Positions 1 to 8,143 of a DNA stretch of 64,000 nt are shown piece after piece (the first letter of the stretch is position 1; each line of letters starts with the position of its first letter). A program made the translations under genes and the position numbers. Origin of the DNA: Ralstonia pickettii (GTDB lineage: Bacteria > Pseudomonadota > Gammaproteobacteria > Burkholderiales > Burkholderiaceae); the NCBI RefSeq assembly GCF_000607165.1, contig NZ_JFZG01000008.1:620001-684000 (forward strand). Direction: 5' to 3'. The notes beneath the pieces were generated by a model. The model searched no databases, was not told the DNA's origin, and saw only the letters and a list, made by a program, of their open reading frames with translations.

Positions 1-1628
1 GTTTTTTTGATCGCCATGAACGACGCGGCCAGGTCCGACCACCCGGCGTCAAACTCCAGCCGGCCTTTGCTGATCACGTCGTAGGCTTTGAGTACCAGCG
101 CCGTCTTCACTTCGACGCTGTAGGTGTAACCCTTCGCATCGGGGCGAACCTTCGTCACGATCTTGTAGACCGCGTCACCGATGCCCGTCCTGTCGATGCC
201 GATGTGCGTCACGTTGTAGCGCTCGCACACGCGCAAGATGGCCGAGGCCTGCTCTTCATAGTCGATGCCCTTGAACTGGTGTTTCTCCAGCACGCGAAAC
301 TTGCCGCCCGGCACGAGCGGCGGAGCGACCACGACCAGCGCAGCGCTGTCTCCACCGCCGCCGTTGGGGTCATAGCCCACCCACACCTGGCGGTAGCCAA
401 ACGGGCGCGGCGCGAACGGCCGGAAGTCGTCCCACACCTCCCAGCTATCCACCATGCCGCGCATGAGCAGCGACAGCGGAAACACCGACGCCGTGTCGTC
501 CACGAACTCGCACATGAGCAAGTTGGCGTAGTCGAGGTCGCTGTACTCGCGCATCAACTGGTCGAGGTCAAACAGGTTGCAGCCACCGCGCAGCGCGTCC
601 TCCACCGTCACGATCTGGCGCCACTGGCCGTCAGCGCACCGCATGCCATCGCGCAGCGCGGCATGGCTCACATCCAGCTTGATCTGCTTGTCCTTCGGCT
701 TGCCTCGGTTGAACAGCGTGCCCGACCAGAACGGATACGCCTCATGCGCCAGGCTGGAGGGTGTGGAGAAATACGTCTGCCGCCAGTGCTTGTGGATCGC
801 CATGCCGGAGGCGACCTTGCGCAGCTCCTGGAAGCGCGGCACCCAGAAGTACTCGTCGAAATACAGGTTGCCGTGATAGCTCTGGGCGGTGCGCGCATTC
901 GTGCCTAGGAAGTACAGCGTGGCGCCGTTGGGCAGCACCATCGGATCGCCTTTCAGCTCGACGCCGGCAGCATCCTTCGCGAACTGCACGATGTACTGCT
1001 TGAAGACGTGCGCCTGGGCCTTGCTGGCCGACAGGAAAATCTGATTACGCCCCGTGGTCAAGGCGTCGATGAACGCCTCGCGCGCGAAATACCAGGTCGC
1101 CCCGATCTGTCGCGACTTCAGGATGTTGCGGATGCGCTCGGCCTGGCCAGCGCGATACCACACGTCCTGGTAGCCGAACAGCGAATCGTGGAACGCGTCG
1201 AGCAACTGCTTCTGCTCTTCCGGGCTCACCGCGTTGCGCTCTGCCTTCTTCCGTGGCCCCGCATTGCGATTAGCCACCTTGGGGTTGAGGTCGCTCTCGT
1301 TGCCGCCGTCGCGGTAGCGCTCACGGCGCGCCAGGCTGTCGAGCTGCCGCCGCAGCAGATCGATCTCCTTGAAGTCGCGCCCCTCCTTCTTGTCCTTGGC
1401 GACCAGGCGCATCAAGCGCTCTTCGATCGTCAGCGCAACGCGTTCATCGGGCGTGGTGTCAGCCCACCCGTCGCGCCGCTTCCAACTGTGGATCGTCACC
1501 GGTTTGACGCCCAGCATGTCGGCGATGCGCGCCACGCGATAGCCCTGCCAGTACAGGGTGCGTGCGATGCGGCGCGGGTCCTTTTCCGGGTCGATGGTGA
1601 GAGAGGCAATAGGCGGCAGCGTAGTCAT
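1..1628 (-). CDS. P: P2-like terminase large subunit (ATPase), C-terminus beyond window edge
   Basis: This is the ATP-driven DNA-packaging motor of a P2-type phage head. The reading frame is open from the ATG at 1628 (protein begins MTTLPPIASL) to the left edge, so only about 540 residues are visible and no stop is seen. The N-terminus carries a small helix-turn-helix (RVARIADMLGVKPVTIHSW), typical of gpP. A degenerate Walker A of the P2 type, KSRQIGATW, lies at about residues 171-179. It is transcribed away from the capsid genes, as in P2, where Q and P run leftward and O onward runs rightward. The portal gene should lie just outside the window. The late-promoter dyad at 1672-1696 lies between P and O. 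Confidence 0.95.
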   Translation of the reverse strand, partial: MTTLPPIASLTIDPEKDPRRIARTLYWQGYRVARIADMLGVKPVTIHSWKRRDGWADTTPDERVALTIEERLMRLVAKDKKEGRDFKEIDLLRRQLDSLARRERYRDGGNESDLNPKVANRNAGPRKKAERNAVSPEEQKQLLDAFHDSLFGYQDVWYRAGQAERIRNILKSRQIGATWYFAREAFIDALTTGRNQIFLSASKAQAHVFKQYIVQFAKDAAGVELKGDPMVLPNGATLYFLGTNARTAQSYHGNLYFDEYFWVPRFQELRKVASGMAIHKHWRQTYFSTPSSLAHEAYPFWSGTLFNRGKPKDKQIKLDVSHAALRDGMRCADGQWRQIVTVEDALRGGCNLFDLDQLMREYSDLDYANLLMCEFVDDTASVFPLSLLMRGMVDSWEVWDDFRPFAPRPFGYRQVWVGYDPNGGGGDSAALVVVAPPLVPGGKFRVLEKHQFKGIDYEEQASAILRVCERYNVTHIGIDRTGIGDAVYKIVTKVRPDAKGYTYSVEVKTALVLKAYDVISKGRLEFDAGWSDLAASFMAIKK

Positions 1629-1671
1629 GCCGCAACGCTACCGGCCCCGCGCGCGCGTGCCACGCGGCGCC

Positions 1672-1696
1672 TGTTGTGGCGCGGGGTTCCACAACA
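1672..1696. promoter_or_regulatory. Ogr-type late promoter dyad between P and O
   Basis: A perfect inverted repeat TGTTGTGG / CCACAACA with the core TGT-N13-ACA (TGT 1675-1677, ACA 1691-1693). The same core with identical spacing recurs upstream of V, FI and com. P2 late promoters carry a TGT/ACA dyad near -55 that binds the Ogr zinc-finger activator. Here it sits between the divergent P and O genes and could serve both. The -10-like GCATTCT motif seen at the other sites is weak here. Confidence 0.75.
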
Positions 1697-1777
1697 TCAA
1701 CGCGTTGCCCGCGCGGGTGTCCGGCGCTGAAATGGCAACACCACCGAACCACCGGGACACCGACCACAGAGGACACC

Positions 1778-2611
1778 ATGCCCACCAAGTTTTTCCGCAT
1801 TGCCACCGAAGGCGCGACGAGCGACGGCCGCGTGATTGACCGCGAAACGCTGGTCCAGATGGCGAAGAGCTACGACCCGAAGGTCTACACCGCGCGCGTC
1901 AACCTGGAGCACATCCGAGGCTACGACCCGGCCGGCCCCTTCAAGGCTTACGGCGACGTGGTTGCACTGAAGACGGAAGAGGTGGACGGCAAGCTGGGCT
2001 TGTTCGCGCAGATCGACCCGACCGACGAGCTGGTGGCGATGACGAAGGCCCGTCAAAAAATCTTCTCGTCGATGGAGGTGCAGCCGAGCTTTGCGGACAC
2101 CGGCGAGGCCTACCTAGTCGGTCTTGCCGTGACGGACAACCCTGCCAGCCTGGGCTGCGACGTGCTCAAGTTCAACGCGCAGGCGCCTGTGAATCCCCTG
2201 GCGGCGCGCAAGCTGGATCCGGCCAATTTGTTCACGGAAGTGGTGCAAGTGGAGGTTGATCTCTCGCAATCGGTCGCGGCCGACCCGGCGCCTGTCCCGT
2301 CGCGCTTCGCCGACAGCATCAAGGCGCTCTTCTCCAAGCAACGCAAGACGGACGACAGCACTGACGCCCGCTTCGCTGACGCGCAGGAAGCCATTCAGAC
2401 CGTTGCCACACAGGTGCAGACGATGGGCGAACAGGTCGTTGCGGGCTTCAAGAGCATCAACGACCAACTGGCAGCGCTGAAGACGCAAGGCGAGCAGCGC
2501 GACCAGGCCTTCAACACGCTCAAGAACGGCATGGAGACCACGCAGGCCTTCGCGTCGCGCCCGCCGGCGACCGGCGGGAATGGCGCCGCCGAAATCAAGA
2601 CCGACTGCTGA
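1778..2611 (+). CDS. O: Capsid scaffolding protein / prohead protease (gpO)
   Basis: The 277-aa gpO-type protein combines an N-terminal serine-protease domain with a C-terminal scaffold. Visible features are MPTKFFRIATEG at the N-terminus, a plausible catalytic His45 (VNLEHIRG), a Ser pair at 97-98 (KIFSSMEVQPSF), and a charged, helical C-terminal third (about residues 185-265) expected to act as scaffold. I chose the ATG at 1778 rather than the longer in-frame start at 1676, because 1778 matches the conserved gpO N-terminus and lies downstream of the late-promoter dyad. It is the first gene of the rightward head operon and is followed 52 bases later by the capsid gene. Confidence 0.93.
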   Translation: MPTKFFRIATEGATSDGRVIDRETLVQMAKSYDPKVYTARVNLEHIRGYDPAGPFKAYGDVVALKTEEVDGKLGLFAQIDPTDELVAMTKARQKIFSSMEVQPSFADTGEAYLVGLAVTDNPASLGCDVLKFNAQAPVNPLAARKLDPANLFTEVVQVEVDLSQSVAADPAPVPSRFADSIKALFSKQRKTDDSTDARFADAQEAIQTVATQVQTMGEQVVAGFKSINDQLAALKTQGEQRDQAFNTLKNGMETTQAFASRPPATGGNGAAEIKTDC

Positions 2612-2663
2612 CCCGGCCACCGGACCCAGCACCACCACGAAGACCATCAACCGGAGTCAACAC

Positions 2664-3677
2664 ATGCGTAACAACACCCGCCGCCTCTACGATGCCTATG
2701 CGGCCGAAGTCGCCAAACTGAACGGCGTCGATCGCGTCGACGTGAAGTTCTCGGTCGAACCGACTGTGCAACAGCGCCTGGAAGACAAGATCCAGGAATC
2801 GAGCGACTTCCTGAAGAAGATCAACTTCCACGGCGTGACCGAGCAAGAGGGCGAGAAGATCGGCCTGGGCGTGTCCGGCCCGGTAGCGAGCACGACCGAC
2901 ACCACCAAGCAGGATCGACAAACGTCCGACATCTCCACGTTGGACGGCCGTCACTACCGCTGCGAACAGACCAACTCCGACACACACATCACGTACCAGA
3001 AGCTGGACGCCTGGGCGAAGTTCCCGGACTTCCAGACGCGGATCCGCGACGCCATCATCCGCCGCCAGGCGCTGGATCGAATGATGATTGGCTTTCACGG
3101 TGTGAAGCGCGCGCCGACGTCTGACCGTGCCGCCAACCCGATGCTGCAGGACGTCAACAAGGGCTGGCTGCAAACGATGCGCGAGCAAGCCCCGCAGCGC
3201 GTTATGACGGAAGGCAAGAAGGACTCGGGCAAGATCGTCGTCGGCGGTGCCGGCGGCGATTACGCCAACCTGGACGCTCTGGTCTTCGACGTGGTGAACC
3301 ACATGATTGACCCGTGGTACGCGGAAGACCCGGAGCTGGTCGTGGTGTGCGGCCGTCAACTGCTGGCCGACAAGTACTTCCCCATCATCAACCAGTCCAA
3401 CCGCCCCACCGACGCCCTGGCAGTGGACCTGATCGTCAGCCAGAAGCGCATCGGCAACCTGCCTGCTGTGCGTGTACCGTACTTCCCGGCCAATGGCCTG
3501 CTGGTGACTCGCCTGGACAACCTGTCCATCTACTACCAGGAGGGCGCCCGCCGTCGCACGATCGTGGACAACGCCAAGCGCGATCGCATCGAGAACTACG
3601 AGTCGAGCAACGACGCGTATGTCCTTGAAGACCTGGGCTGCGCAGCATCGGCCGAGAACATCACGGTGGCTGCGTAA
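2664..3677 (+). CDS. N: Major capsid protein (gpN)
   Basis: The 337-aa major head subunit matches P2 gpN in length. Recognisable family features are the N-terminal MRNNTRRLYDAYAAEVAKLNG segment, the SSDFLKKINFHGVTEQEGEKI stretch, and the C-terminal region with Y-YYQEGARRRTI. The ATG at 2664 is preceded by a purine-rich CCGGAG. The stop codon overlaps the start of the next gene (TAATG). In the family, gpO cleaves the N-terminus during head maturation. Confidence 0.95.
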   Translation: MRNNTRRLYDAYAAEVAKLNGVDRVDVKFSVEPTVQQRLEDKIQESSDFLKKINFHGVTEQEGEKIGLGVSGPVASTTDTTKQDRQTSDISTLDGRHYRCEQTNSDTHITYQKLDAWAKFPDFQTRIRDAIIRRQALDRMMIGFHGVKRAPTSDRAANPMLQDVNKGWLQTMREQAPQRVMTEGKKDSGKIVVGGAGGDYANLDALVFDVVNHMIDPWYAEDPELVVVCGRQLLADKYFPIINQSNRPTDALAVDLIVSQKRIGNLPAVRVPYFPANGLLVTRLDNLSIYYQEGARRRTIVDNAKRDRIENYESSNDAYVLEDLGCAASAENITVAA

Positions 3678-4399
3678 TGAGCAGCCCGGCCCGCAATCAC
3701 TTCTTGCGGGCCTGCGCCGCTCTCGCGGCGCAGGCCGAGCAGGATGCGAACCCTTTGCAGAACGCATCGGGGTACGAACTCATGCTGGTGCAGCTAGGTG
3801 AGCACAAACGCCAACTCAAGCAGATTCAGTCGGTCGAGCGCAAGGCAGAGGCCAAGCGCCGGATGCTGCCGGAGTACGCGGCCTGGATGGAGGGCGTGCT
3901 GCAGGCCGACAGCGGCGCGCAGGACGACGTCTTCATGACAGTGCTGGTCTGGCACATCGATGCGGGGGAATTCGCTGCTGCGCTGCCGCTGGCCGCTTAC
4001 GCGATCCGCCACAAGCTGACGATGCCCGACCAGTACAAGCGCACCACCGCCTGCCTCATCGCAGAGGAGTTCGCCAACATGGTGCTCAAGGCGCCCGAGG
4101 CGATCCGACTGGAGGACGCCGGCGCGCTCGTGGAACTGGAGGCGCTGCTGAATGGGGAAGACATGCCGGACGAGGTGCGCGCCAAGCTCCACAAGGCACT
4201 CGGCTACGCGGTCAACCAAGCCGTCACCGGCATGGATGACGCCACGGCGCGAGAGCTGCGAGAACAAGCGCTGACCCACCTGCGCCGCGCCCTGGAGCTG
4301 CACGACAAATCCGGCGTGAAAAAGGACATCGAGCGCATCGAGCGCGAGATCAAGAACGCAGCCCCGACCGGCGCCCAGGAGGGCGACGGGAAGAGCTGA
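3677..4399 (+). CDS. M: Terminase small subunit (gpM)
   Basis: The 240-aa DNA-recognition subunit of the packaging terminase is gpM-like, as judged by its position, its length and the pattern of Q-x3-RKAEAKR followed by LPEYAAWMEGVLQADSGAQDDVFMT. Its ATG overlaps the capsid stop codon, so the two genes are probably translationally coupled. It partners gpP, encoded on the opposite strand at the left edge. No truncation is visible. Confidence 0.93.
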   Translation: MSSPARNHFLRACAALAAQAEQDANPLQNASGYELMLVQLGEHKRQLKQIQSVERKAEAKRRMLPEYAAWMEGVLQADSGAQDDVFMTVLVWHIDAGEFAAALPLAAYAIRHKLTMPDQYKRTTACLIAEEFANMVLKAPEAIRLEDAGALVELEALLNGEDMPDEVRAKLHKALGYAVNQAVTGMDDATARELREQALTHLRRALELHDKSGVKKDIERIEREIKNAAPTGAQEGDGKS

Positions 4400-4495
4400 C
4401 ACCGAGCGTGACCCCGCGCATCAGGCGGCACGGGGCAGTCTTCCGGCCTGCCGCGAAGCCTTGCCCCGTCCACCGCCTCCCCATTCACTGAACCC

Positions 4496-4975
4496 ATGTC
4501 TTCATTCATCGCAGCCGCACCCGTGCCCGCGCCGGCACAACCGGGTGGTGAGCCGATCGGCAACGACGGCTTCTTCCCTGATATCGACCTCGACCACGCG
4601 TACGCAGCCATGCGCCTAGACGGCACCGTCCCCCCGCAGCGCCTGCGCGCCTCGCTGGTGGAGGCGGTGATTTCGGTCAACGCCGAGCTGGAGGCCTGGA
4701 AGGTGGCGCAAGTGTCGTTCGGCCGGTTGACGCTGGTCGACGTGCCGGCGCCCAAGATCGACGACAAGAGTGCCCACCTTCACCGCTACCACCGCGCCGT
4801 GCACTGCATGGCGGCCGCGTGGCTCATTGAGCGGTACCGGACGATCGACGCGACGGCCACGGGCGACCGCAAGGCCGAGGCCGAGAACCTGGGCGTGGAC
4901 GATCTGCGCCGCGATGCGCGCTGGGCCATCAGTGACCTGATGGGTGTGAGCCGCACGACGGTGGAACTCATCTGA
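4496..4975 (+). CDS. L: Head completion/stabilisation protein (gpL)
   Basis: The 159-aa gpL-type head completion protein sits in the conserved slot between M and X. Typical features are the FFPDIDLDHAYAAMRLDGTV segment and the C-terminal DLMGVSRTTVELI. The 96 bases between M and L contain only a GC-rich stretch with a partial inverted repeat (CGGGGCAG/CTGCCGCG). The stop codon overlaps the start of X (TGATG). Confidence 0.92.
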   Translation: MSSFIAAAPVPAPAQPGGEPIGNDGFFPDIDLDHAYAAMRLDGTVPPQRLRASLVEAVISVNAELEAWKVAQVSFGRLTLVDVPAPKIDDKSAHLHRYHRAVHCMAAAWLIERYRTIDATATGDRKAEAENLGVDDLRRDARWAISDLMGVSRTTVELI

Positions 4976-5178
4976 TGCGCGTGCGTGCCATCCAGGGCGA
5001 CACCGTGGACGCCATCTGCCAGCGGGTCTACGGCCGCACGGCAGGCGTCACCGAGGCCGTCCTATTGGCCAACCCGGGCATTGCCGATCTGGGGCCGATC
5101 CTGCCGCACGGCACCGAACTCGACATGCCCGACATTTCCCCGCAGCCGGCCCTGCAAATGGTCCAGCTCTGGGACTGA
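4975..5178 (+). CDS. X: Tail protein X (LysM-like)
   Basis: The 67-aa protein follows the gpX pattern: MRVRAIQGDTVDAICQRVYG, then NPGIADLGPILPHGTELDMP. This is a LysM-like fold thought to function at the head-tail junction or tail tip in P2. It begins on the L stop codon (TGATG), matches the family length and is complete. Confidence 0.92.
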   Translation: MRVRAIQGDTVDAICQRVYGRTAGVTEAVLLANPGIADLGPILPHGTELDMPDISPQPALQMVQLWD

Positions 5179-5193
5179 CCCCAAGGAACCCAT

Positions 5194-5598
5194 ATGGCTG
5201 AACCCATTTCCACCAGCTCAACCGCTACGCTCGCTGTGACGGGCGCCGGGGCGCTGTCCATCCTGCTACCCGGCGTCGACCCGGGCGCCGTGCTGGGTGC
5301 CTTCGCCGGCGCTGCCGTCTTCGTGCTCAACAGCGGCGAGCTGGGCACAGTCAAGAAGCTCGGCTTCCTGGCCGCGTCGATCGTGGCGGGCCTGCTGTCG
5401 GCGCCGCTGGCCGCTGCGCTCCTTGCCCGGGCGCTGCCCACCAACACCGAAGTGAGCCAGGCCGTGGGGGCGCTCGTGGCCTCCGCCGTGGTCGTGAAGC
5501 TGCTGCTGGCCATGATCCGCCTGGCCGACAACAGCGACCGGCTGGGGGCCATATTCAAGGGCATCACCGGCGGCACCGACAAGGGAGGCAACCCATGA
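5194..5598 (+). CDS. Phage holin-like membrane protein (134 aa)
   Basis: This small hydrophobic protein has three likely transmembrane segments at roughly residues 12-50, 57-82 and 88-108. It starts with MAEPISTSSTATLAVTGAGA and has an N-terminal half like the putative holin family of P2-like Burkholderia and Ralstonia phages. Its position directly upstream of a second small membrane protein and an endolysin supports a role in forming the lysis hole in the inner membrane. Which of the two membrane proteins is the actual holin cannot be told from sequence. One could be an antiholin. Confidence 0.8.
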   Translation: MAEPISTSSTATLAVTGAGALSILLPGVDPGAVLGAFAGAAVFVLNSGELGTVKKLGFLAASIVAGLLSAPLAAALLARALPTNTEVSQAVGALVASAVVVKLLLAMIRLADNSDRLGAIFKGITGGTDKGGNP

Positions 5599-5906
5599 AG
5601 GCCCTGTTCATCGTGCAGGCCGTGCTGTGCGCCTTGATCGCGCTGCGCCTGCTGCTCTTCAAGCGCGAGGGCGCAGCACACCGGCCCTGGGCGTCTCGCC
5701 TGGCCTATGGCCTGGTGGTGCTCACCGGCGCCGTCACGATCGGCGTGCTCTTCGGCCGCTACGAGTGGGCGCTGCTCGCGCAGAACGGCATCACGGCTGT
5801 GCTGTGTGTGGCGGTCTTCGCCGTGCGCGGCAACGTGGTGGAGCTGTTCCGCATGGGCGGCGCCGATTCGTCCTGTGTTGTGCGATTTCTGCGGAGGCTC
5901 TCATGA
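5595..5906 (+). CDS. Second phage holin family protein (103 aa)
   Basis: This 103-aa protein has three predicted transmembrane helices (about residues 1-20, 33-52, 58-76) followed by a short basic tail ending CVVRFLRRLS. It overlaps the previous gene by four bases (ATGA) and overlaps the endolysin start in the same way. That translational coupling is typical of lysis cassettes. The layout matches the Phage_holin_3 type of three-TM holins. Confidence 0.82.
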   Translation: MKALFIVQAVLCALIALRLLLFKREGAAHRPWASRLAYGLVVLTGAVTIGVLFGRYEWALLAQNGITAVLCVAVFAVRGNVVELFRMGGADSSCVVRFLRRLS

Positions 5907-6709
5907 TGGTGCTGAAACAGGGGCGCCTGGGCGCCGAGGTGCGCGAGCTGCAGCGCATGCTGGCGGTCAAGGGCTTCAACGTGCCGGACACCGGGGAATA
6001 CGGCCCCGACACGGCCGCCGCCGTGCGGGCCGCGCAGGCGCGCTTTGGCCTGGTGGTGGACGGCATTGCCGGCCCCAAGACCCTGCAGGCATTGCAGGAC
6101 GGCGCACGCAGTCCGCGCCTGCTGACCGACACCGACCTGATCGCCGCCGCCGACACGCTGGGTGTGCCGGTGGCGGCCGTCCGTGCGGTGAACGAGGTGG
6201 AGAGCCGGGGCAATGGCTTCCTGCCCGATGGCCGGCCGGTGATTCTCTTTGAGCGGCACGTGATGTACCGCCAGTTGCAGGACGCCGGCCGCGATGCGGA
6301 TGCGCTCGCGCGGCAGTTCCCGAACCTAGTCAATCCGAAGCGCGGCGGCTATGTGGGCAAGGCCGGTGAGCACATGCGGCTCTCCCAGGCCCTCGCCATC
6401 GATGAGGCCTGCGCGCTGTCGTCCGCGAGCTGGGGCCTGTTCCAGGTCATGGCCTATCACTGGCTGCGGCTGGACTACCGCAGCGTGCAGGACTTCGTGG
6501 CCACCATGCGCACCAGCGAGGCCGCGCAACTGGAGGCCTTCGTGCGGTTCGTCAAAGCCGATACGACGTTGCTCAAGGCGCTGCGTGCCGGCAAGTGGGC
6601 AACCTTTGCTTCCGGCTACAACGGCGCCGACTACAAGGCCAACCTGTACGACGTGAAGCTCGAGCGCGCCTTCGAGCGTTACCAGGCCGACGAGGCGGTG
6701 GCCACATGA
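5903..6709 (+). CDS. Endolysin: peptidoglycan-binding domain plus N-acetylmuramidase
   Basis: The 268-aa lysis enzyme cleaves murein glycan strands. Residues about 8-65 form a PG_binding_1 domain (LGAEVRELQRMLAVKGF, DTAAAVRAAQARFGLVVDGIAGP). The rest is an N-acetylmuramidase domain with an NEVESRGNGF segment holding the likely catalytic Glu, then FERHVMYRQL and SASWGLFQVM. I chose the ATG at 5903 because it overlaps the preceding TGA and directly precedes the binding domain. It lacks an obvious signal peptide, so release should depend on the holin. Confidence 0.93.
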   Translation: MMVLKQGRLGAEVRELQRMLAVKGFNVPDTGEYGPDTAAAVRAAQARFGLVVDGIAGPKTLQALQDGARSPRLLTDTDLIAAADTLGVPVAAVRAVNEVESRGNGFLPDGRPVILFERHVMYRQLQDAGRDADALARQFPNLVNPKRGGYVGKAGEHMRLSQALAIDEACALSSASWGLFQVMAYHWLRLDYRSVQDFVATMRTSEAAQLEAFVRFVKADTTLLKALRAGKWATFASGYNGADYKANLYDVKLERAFERYQADEAVAT

Positions 6710-7206
6710 ACCGCGCCGCCGCCATCGTCGCGCTACTGGCTGTGGTTGCCGGCTTCGCCTGGTGGGCCACGCACAGCTACACCGCCGCAGTCGACCGCGC
6801 CGAGAAAGCCGAGACGGCCGCCAGCGAGCTGCGCACGCAGCTCAAGAACGCCCGTGGCGCCACGGTCACCGTCACGCAGTACGTGGACCGTGAGCGCGTC
6901 ATCCGCCTCAAGGGCGACACCATTGTGAAGGAGGTCCCTCGCTATGTTCCGATCGAAGCTGACGCTGCCTGCGCTGTGCCTCGCGGCTTTGTGCGGCTGC
7001 ACGACGCCGCTGCCGCCGGCGCAGTGCCAGATCCACATCCCGGAGATGCTGATGCGGCCCCCTCGGGCGTTGCACTCTCTGCCGTCGCCGGCACCGTTGC
7101 CGGCAACTACACCGACAGCCTTGCCAACAGCGAGCAATTGAAGACGCTGCAGCAGACCTTGCGCGACCAGGGCGTGACGATCATTGGCGAGGCTTCCACA
7201 CCATGA
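6706..7206 (+). CDS. lysB: Rz-like i-spanin (LysB)
   Basis: This 166-aa inner-membrane spanin has an N-terminal signal-anchor (AAAIVALLAVVAGFAWWAT) followed by a periplasmic coiled coil rich in Ala, Glu and Lys (DRAEKAETAASELRTQLKNA). It starts on the endolysin stop (ATGA). The Rz1 lipoprotein is encoded entirely inside it in another frame (6944-7141). Together the two should bridge and fuse inner and outer membranes at the last step of lysis. Confidence 0.85.
   Translation: MNRAAAIVALLAVVAGFAWWATHSYTAAVDRAEKAETAASELRTQLKNARGATVTVTQYVDRERVIRLKGDTIVKEVPRYVPIEADAACAVPRGFVRLHDAAAAGAVPDPHPGDADAAPSGVALSAVAGTVAGNYTDSLANSEQLKTLQQTLRDQGVTIIGEASTP
6944..7141 (+). CDS. lysC: Rz1-like o-spanin lipoprotein nested in lysB
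   Basis: This 65-aa protein begins MFRSKLTLPALCLAALCGC. Cys19 in the sequence L-C-G-C is the predicted lipobox cysteine. The remainder is proline-rich (TTPLPPAQ, PSPAPLPATTP), as in Rz1 proteins. It is read in the +2 frame completely within lysB, with an AAGGAGGT ribosome binding site a few bases upstream. A nested, proline-rich lipoprotein inside a coiled-coil membrane protein is the classical spanin arrangement. Confidence 0.88.
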   Translation: MFRSKLTLPALCLAALCGCTTPLPPAQCQIHIPEMLMRPPRALHSLPSPAPLPATTPTALPTASN

Positions 7207-7637
7207 TGAAGGCCACCAGCCTGCGCGAGGCCTTGACGGCGGCCGTGCCACACCTGGCCGCGCACCCCGATGCGCTGCACGTGTTTGTGGATGAAGGGAA
7301 CGTGGTCGGCACCGGCGCGCGAACGCTCGGCTTCGAGTATCGGTACACGCTGACGCTCATCGTGACCGACTACCCGCACAGCTCGGACACGATCGTCGTG
7401 CCGGTCCTGGCCTGGCTGCGCACCAATCAGCCCGATACCTTCACCAACCCCGACAAGCGCGAGGATGCGTTCAAGTTCGAAGCGGAAATCCTCAACCACA
7501 CCACGGTCGACATCTCCATCAAGCTGAAGCTGACCGAGCGGGTGACGGTCAAGGTGGAAGGCCCCGGCTACCAGGTGGAGCACCACCCCGAGCCCATCAA
7601 CGCGGAGGACGATCCGGCGAGCTGGAGGCCTGCGTGA
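7203..7637 (+). CDS. R: Tail completion protein (gpR)
   Basis: The 144-aa gpR-type protein begins MMKATSLREALTAAVPHL and contains DTIVVPVLAWLRTNQPD, typical of the family. It overlaps the lysB stop codon and is itself overlapped by S (GTGA). R and S are needed in P2 to complete the tail and join it to the head. The second Met (7206) is an equally possible start. Confidence 0.92.
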   Translation: MMKATSLREALTAAVPHLAAHPDALHVFVDEGNVVGTGARTLGFEYRYTLTLIVTDYPHSSDTIVVPVLAWLRTNQPDTFTNPDKREDAFKFEAEILNHTTVDISIKLKLTERVTVKVEGPGYQVEHHPEPINAEDDPASWRPA

Positions 7638-8086
7638 GCGGGCTGCACGCGCTCGATGCCTACCTGGCCGGCCTGCTGGCCAAGCTGGACGCGCCGCAGC
7701 GGCGTCTGCTGGCCCGGGCCATCGCGGTGGAGCTGCGCCGGCGCCAGGCCGCGCGCGTCGCCACGCAGCGCAACCCGGACGGCAGCGCCTACGCGCCCCG
7801 CAAGCCGCAGTTGCGGCACAAGCGGGGTGGCATCCGCCGCGCGATGTTCTCGCGCCTGCGCATGGCGCGTTATTTCAAAGCCCAAGCCGACCCCAACACG
7901 GCCGTGGTGACCTTCGCCGGGACCGCGCAACGCATCGCCACCGTGCACCACTTCGGGCTGCGCGATCGCGTCAACAAGAACGGGCTGACCGCCAAATACC
8001 CGGCACGCCAACTGCTGGGTTTTGACGATGGCGATATTGCAAACATAACCGACATCGTGTTGCTGCACTTGCAGCGATCCGCGTAG
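7634..8086 (+). CDS. S: Phage virion morphogenesis / tail completion protein (gpS)
   Basis: The 150-aa gpS-type protein starts at a GTG that overlaps the R stop. Recognisable parts are the basic RNPDGSAYAPRKPQ segment, then IATVHHFGLRDRVNK and the C-terminal ARQLLGFDDGD. It closes the R-S pair. The next late gene (V) lies 850 bases downstream because an antisense cargo gene is inserted here. Confidence 0.92.
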   Translation: MSGLHALDAYLAGLLAKLDAPQRRLLARAIAVELRRRQAARVATQRNPDGSAYAPRKPQLRHKRGGIRRAMFSRLRMARYFKAQADPNTAVVTFAGTAQRIATVHHFGLRDRVNKNGLTAKYPARQLLGFDDGDIANITDIVLLHLQRSA

Positions 8087-8143
8087 TTCGGAGCACTGTT
8101 GGGCTCGACACTCGCACGCTACTGCGGCTGGCGCACGAGGGCG

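Noticed and set aside
2595-3767. Minus-strand frame of 390 codons opposite the capsid gene
   Set aside because: The capsid gene is secure and the antisense frame has only low-complexity Val/Arg/His-rich sequence.
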